Assembly (NCBI GenBank): GCA_003483565.1
Contig: DMYZ01000072.1
Span: forward strand, 1-16,100
DNA from: Prevotella sp.
Lineage (GTDB): Bacteria > Bacteroidota > Bacteroidia > Bacteroidales > Bacteroidaceae
Length of the DNA stretch: 16,100 nt
Reading direction: 5' to 3'
Shown here: piece after piece, positions 13,329-16,100 of the stretch
Layout of the letters: every line of letters begins with the position of its first letter
How positions within the stretch are numbered: the stretch's first letter is position 1
Program-made: the position numbers and the translations under genes
Notes under the pieces: model-generated
Told to the model about the DNA's origin: nothing
The model's input: only the letters and a program-made list of their open reading frames with translations
Databases searched by the model: none

Positions 13329-15477
13329 GTTTGACTATAAAAAAATAATACCCAGATATAAGTTTATCGCATTCGTGATGACGGCCATTGCTATTATGGT
13401 CTTGGGGAAAGCTCTTTATATCATGACAGCAAAGCATGATTATTGGATGAAAGTAGCTGACCGTGTAAAAAAAGATAGCGTCTGCATTGAGCCTGCACGA
13501 GGTAACATTCTAAGTTGTGATGGGCAGTTATTGGCCAGCACGCTACCTGAGTTTAAGGTTTTCATGGACTTTAAGGCCCTTAAAGATGCAAAAAACGATT
13601 CACTCTGGGATGCCAATATTGACAAAATATGCCAGGGGCTGCATCGCATTTTTCCAGAACAATCGGCAGCAACATTCAAAAAGAATTTAGCAGCAGGACG
13701 AAAAAAGCAAAGTCGGAATTGGGCGATATTCGATAAACGTATTGACTATAACACGTTTACAGAAGTAAAAGATCTTCCTGTATTTCGCCTCACATCCTAC
13801 AAAAGTGGCTTCCATTTTGAAGAATATAATGCCAGGAAGCGTTCTTATGGATCACTTGCCGGACGTACTATCGGCTCAATGTATGGAGCTAAAGACTCTG
13901 CAAGGTTTGGACTAGAACTCTCTTATGACTCTATCTTACGTGGAAAAAATGGAATAGTACACCGTCGTAAAGTAAGAAACAAATTTCTGAACATTACAGA
14001 CCAACCTGCCATTGATGGTGCCGATATTGTAACGACACTTGATGTCAACATGCAGGATCTGGCAGAACGTGCTGTTATTGACGAGTTAAAAAAAATAAAT
14101 GGAAATGTAGGTGTCGCTATCGTAATGGATGTTGCAACGGGAGATGTTAAGGCAATCGTCAACATGGATAAATGTGTAGATGGACAATATCGTGAAATCC
14201 ACAATCATGCAGTAAGCGATTTGCTTGAACCGGGATCAGTGTTTAAGACTGGTTCTATGCTAGTTGCCTTAGACGATGGAGTTGTAGACACGACCTATAA
14301 AGTTGAAACCGGTGATGGTGTCTGGAACATGTATGGCAGAGACATGAAAGACTGGAATTGGCGCAAAGGTGGTTATGGGCTGCTTACTCTACCACAGACA
14401 CTGTGGTATAGTTCAAATGTAGGGGTAAGTCGTATCATCGATATTCATTATCATAATAACCCAGAGAAATTCGTAAGAGGACTTCTACGTATAGGTCTGG
14501 GAGATGATCTCAAAATACCTATCACAGGAGCCACTCCAGCACGAATCCGTATGCCTCATAAAAACCGTTATGGACAATATACGAACTGGAGTCGTACAGA
14601 TCTGCCATGGATGAGTATTGGGTATGTAACTCAAGTACCTCCAATATCAATTCTGACCTTATACAATGCAATCGCCAACAATGGGAAGATGATGAGACCT
14701 AGATTTGTTACAAAAGTAGTAAAAGACGGTAAGACTATTATGGACTTTCCACCAGAAGTAATGCGTCCACAAATAGCCAAGCCATCTGCTATTAAGAAGA
14801 TACAAGCTATTCTAGAGCAAGTTGTCAGTGAAGGACTAGGAAAGAAGGCCGGTTCACCGTCTTTTAAAGTATCAGGTAAAACAGGAACAGCCCAGATGTC
14901 AAAAGGGTCTGTCGGCTACAAAGCAGGAGGGACCAATTACTTGCTGAGTTTTGCTGGGTATTTTCCATCCGATGCGCCTAAATACAGCTGTATCGTCTGC
15001 ATTCAGAAATCCGGTCTGCCTGCATCAGGAGGAGGTATGAGTGGTCTGGTATTCCATAATATTGCAGAAGGTATTATGGCTCAGAATCTCAAGCTCGATG
15101 TAAAGGATGCAAGAGATTCAACATCAATACCTGTTCCTCAAGTTATGAACGGTAATATATTAGCTGCCGACTATGTACTCTCCCATCTAGGTATCCCTAC
15201 CAATACGAATTGGTCAGGCTCTTACCTTGAAGGAAACCCTATTTGGGGAAGCAGCAAAATGAACGGTAAGCACTCTGTATCGCTCATTCGCGAACATCCT
15301 TATTCTAAAGGTACTGTTCCTAATGTAATAGGCATGGGAGCACGCGATGCCGTATACTTACTGGAAAGCAGAGGCTTAAAGACGAATATCATTGGTCGTG
15401 GTAAAGTGACTTCACAAAGTCTCGCTGCTGGGCACCAGATTAAAAAAGGAGAAAAATGTCTTTTAATATTGAATTAA
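13321..15477 (+). CDS. ftsI: Septal transpeptidase FtsI (PBP3-type) with C-terminal PASTA domain
   Basis: The class B penicillin-binding protein crosslinks septal peptidoglycan in the divisome. The 718 residues run as follows: membrane anchor (about 13-35), dimer/pedestal domain starting at EPARGNIL (58-64), transpeptidase domain, and one PASTA domain (about 665-718, TVPNVIGMGARDAVYLLESR). Catalytic motifs are intact: SVFK (S306 nucleophile, K309), SSN (364-366) and KTGT (520-523). A linker of about 60 residues rich in Trp, Ser and Gly joins the transpeptidase to the PASTA domain. Proteobacterial FtsI lacks PASTA, whereas Bacteroidota FtsI commonly has one. The ATG lies inside the end of the ftsL-like gene. 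murE follows after 18 bases. Confidence 0.95.
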   Translation: MSKFDYKKIIPRYKFIAFVMTAIAIMVLGKALYIMTAKHDYWMKVADRVKKDSVCIEPARGNILSCDGQLLASTLPEFKVFMDFKALKDAKNDSLWDANIDKICQGLHRIFPEQSAATFKKNLAAGRKKQSRNWAIFDKRIDYNTFTEVKDLPVFRLTSYKSGFHFEEYNARKRSYGSLAGRTIGSMYGAKDSARFGLELSYDSILRGKNGIVHRRKVRNKFLNITDQPAIDGADIVTTLDVNMQDLAERAVIDELKKINGNVGVAIVMDVATGDVKAIVNMDKCVDGQYREIHNHAVSDLLEPGSVFKTGSMLVALDDGVVDTTYKVETGDGVWNMYGRDMKDWNWRKGGYGLLTLPQTLWYSSNVGVSRIIDIHYHNNPEKFVRGLLRIGLGDDLKIPITGATPARIRMPHKNRYGQYTNWSRTDLPWMSIGYVTQVPPISILTLYNAIANNGKMMRPRFVTKVVKDGKTIMDFPPEVMRPQIAKPSAIKKIQAILEQVVSEGLGKKAGSPSFKVSGKTGTAQMSKGSVGYKAGGTNYLLSFAGYFPSDAPKYSCIVCIQKSGLPASGGGMSGLVFHNIAEGIMAQNLKLDVKDARDSTSIPVPQVMNGNILAADYVLSHLGIPTNTNWSGSYLEGNPIWGSSKMNGKHSVSLIREHPYSKGTVPNVIGMGARDAVYLLESRGLKTNIIGRGKVTSQSLAAGHQIKKGEKCLLILN

Positions 15478-15495
15478 AATAACAAATAAAATAAG

Positions 15496-16100
15496 ATGAA
15501 ATTACAAGAATTGCTCAAAAACATCAAACCGATTCAGATTATCGGAGATGTTGAAACAGAGATTACAGGTGTGAATATTGATTCACGCAAAATAAAAGAT
15601 GGTCATCTGTTTATTGCGATGAAAGGTACTCAAACCGATGGGCATTCCTATATAGGAACAGCTATAGGGCTGGGGGCAAAGGCTGTTCTTCTTGAGGATA
15701 TGCCTGAAGACAGGCAAAAAGATGTAACCTATGTCCAAGTAGCATCTACAGAAGATGCCGTAGGTAAAGTTGCGACAATATTCCATGGCGATCCATCACG
15801 TCATCTTATCCTGGTAGGTGTAACGGGGACAAATGGCAAGACAACAATCGCCACCTTATTATATAATATGTTCAGAAAATTTGGCTATAAATGTGGATTA
15901 CTTTCTACGGTCTGCAATTATATTGACGGAGAAGTAATTCCTGCAGACCACACTACACCAGATCCTATTGAGTTAAATGAACTTTTATCTAAAATGGTAG
16001 AAGCTGGATGCGAATACGCCTTTATGGAATGCAGCAGCCACGCCATTCATCAGAAACGTATTGGTGGACTTAAATTTGCAGGTGGCATATTCACTAACTT
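15496..16100 (+). CDS. murE: UDP-MurNAc-tripeptide synthetase MurE, C-terminus cut by window edge
   Basis: MurE adds the third amino acid, normally meso-diaminopimelate in this group, to UDP-MurNAc-L-Ala-D-Glu in the cytoplasm. About 201 residues are in the window. The N-terminal UDP-substrate domain includes GVNIDSRKIKDGHLFIAMKG, the ATP-binding P-loop is TGTNGKTT (110-117), and the Mur-ligase segments TTPDP (153-157) and ECSSHAIHQKR (178-188) follow. The DNPR-type motif that tells diaminopimelate from lysine lies beyond the right edge, so the substrate cannot be confirmed here. The ATG follows an A-rich leader without a clear Shine-Dalgarno sequence, 18 bases after ftsI, in the standard dcw order. 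Confidence 0.96.
   Translation, partial: MKLQELLKNIKPIQIIGDVETEITGVNIDSRKIKDGHLFIAMKGTQTDGHSYIGTAIGLGAKAVLLEDMPEDRQKDVTYVQVASTEDAVGKVATIFHGDPSRHLILVGVTGTNGKTTIATLLYNMFRKFGYKCGLLSTVCNYIDGEVIPADHTTPDPIELNELLSKMVEAGCEYAFMECSSHAIHQKRIGGLKFAGGIFTN

Noticed and set aside
13326..13333. TAAGTTTG match at the start of ftsI as an internal promoter
   Set aside because: It lies within coupled overlapping genes and several chance matches to TAnnTTTG are expected over the window; no -33 element accompanies it.
15027..15039. AGGAGGAGGT followed by an in-frame ATG inside ftsI, a possible internal start for a PASTA fragment
   Set aside because: Shine-Dalgarno sequences are little used in this phylum, and the bases simply encode the SGGGMSG segment of the transpeptidase domain.

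Overview
The window is a stretch of ordinary core chromosome from a member of the Bacteroidota, most likely order Bacteroidales and plausibly Prevotellaceae. The placement rests on four things. All six places where transcription appears to start carry a perfect Bacteroidota -7 box (TAnnTTTG). The gene set includes the Bacteroides-type glycine-lipid acyltransferase pair, a DUF4292 lipoprotein, and an ArgE that matches Bacteroides ArgE as I remember it. The DNA is AT-rich, and Shine-Dalgarno sequences are weak or absent. The genus is an inference from protein style. I see no tRNA, rRNA, CRISPR array, insertion sequence or prophage gene.

Layout, left to right. (1) 1-1276, minus: the N-terminal part of a long-chain acyl-CoA synthetase, cut by the left edge. 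(2) 1479-2546, plus: argE. (3) 2553-7354, a four-gene minus-strand operon read as dut, TPR protein, DUF4292 lipoprotein, EnvC-like amidase activator, with gaps of 39, 2 and 0 bases. It converges on argE with only 6 bases between stop codons, and its best terminator lies inside the end of argE. (4) 7466-8803, plus: dgt, divergent from dut. (5) 8894-10771, minus: glsA then glsB, glycine-lipid synthesis. (6) 10772-11375: a 604-base, very AT-rich non-coding region ending in an MraZ operator and promoter. (7) 11376-16100, plus: the start of the dcw cell-division and cell-wall cluster, mraZ, rsmH, ftsL-like, ftsI and murE, the last cut by the right edge.

How the genes fit together. Most of the window serves the cell envelope: septal peptidoglycan synthesis (ftsL, ftsI, murE), control of septal hydrolysis (envC), probable outer-membrane or periplasmic factors of unknown role (DUF4292 and TPR proteins), membrane glycine lipids (glsA, glsB) and fatty-acid activation. 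dut and dgt are divergent neighbours that both act on dNTP pools. The clearest regulatory element is a textbook MraZ operator: three TGGRG repeats spaced 10 bases apart, just upstream of the mraZ -7 box. I found no convincing new multi-gene system. The observations most worth a second look are the MraZ operator, the operon terminator buried in argE, the predicted leaderless dgt and argE mRNAs, the EnvC protein with every zinc ligand lost and a long Ala-rich segment, and the uncharacterised TPR/DUF4292 pair translated with it.
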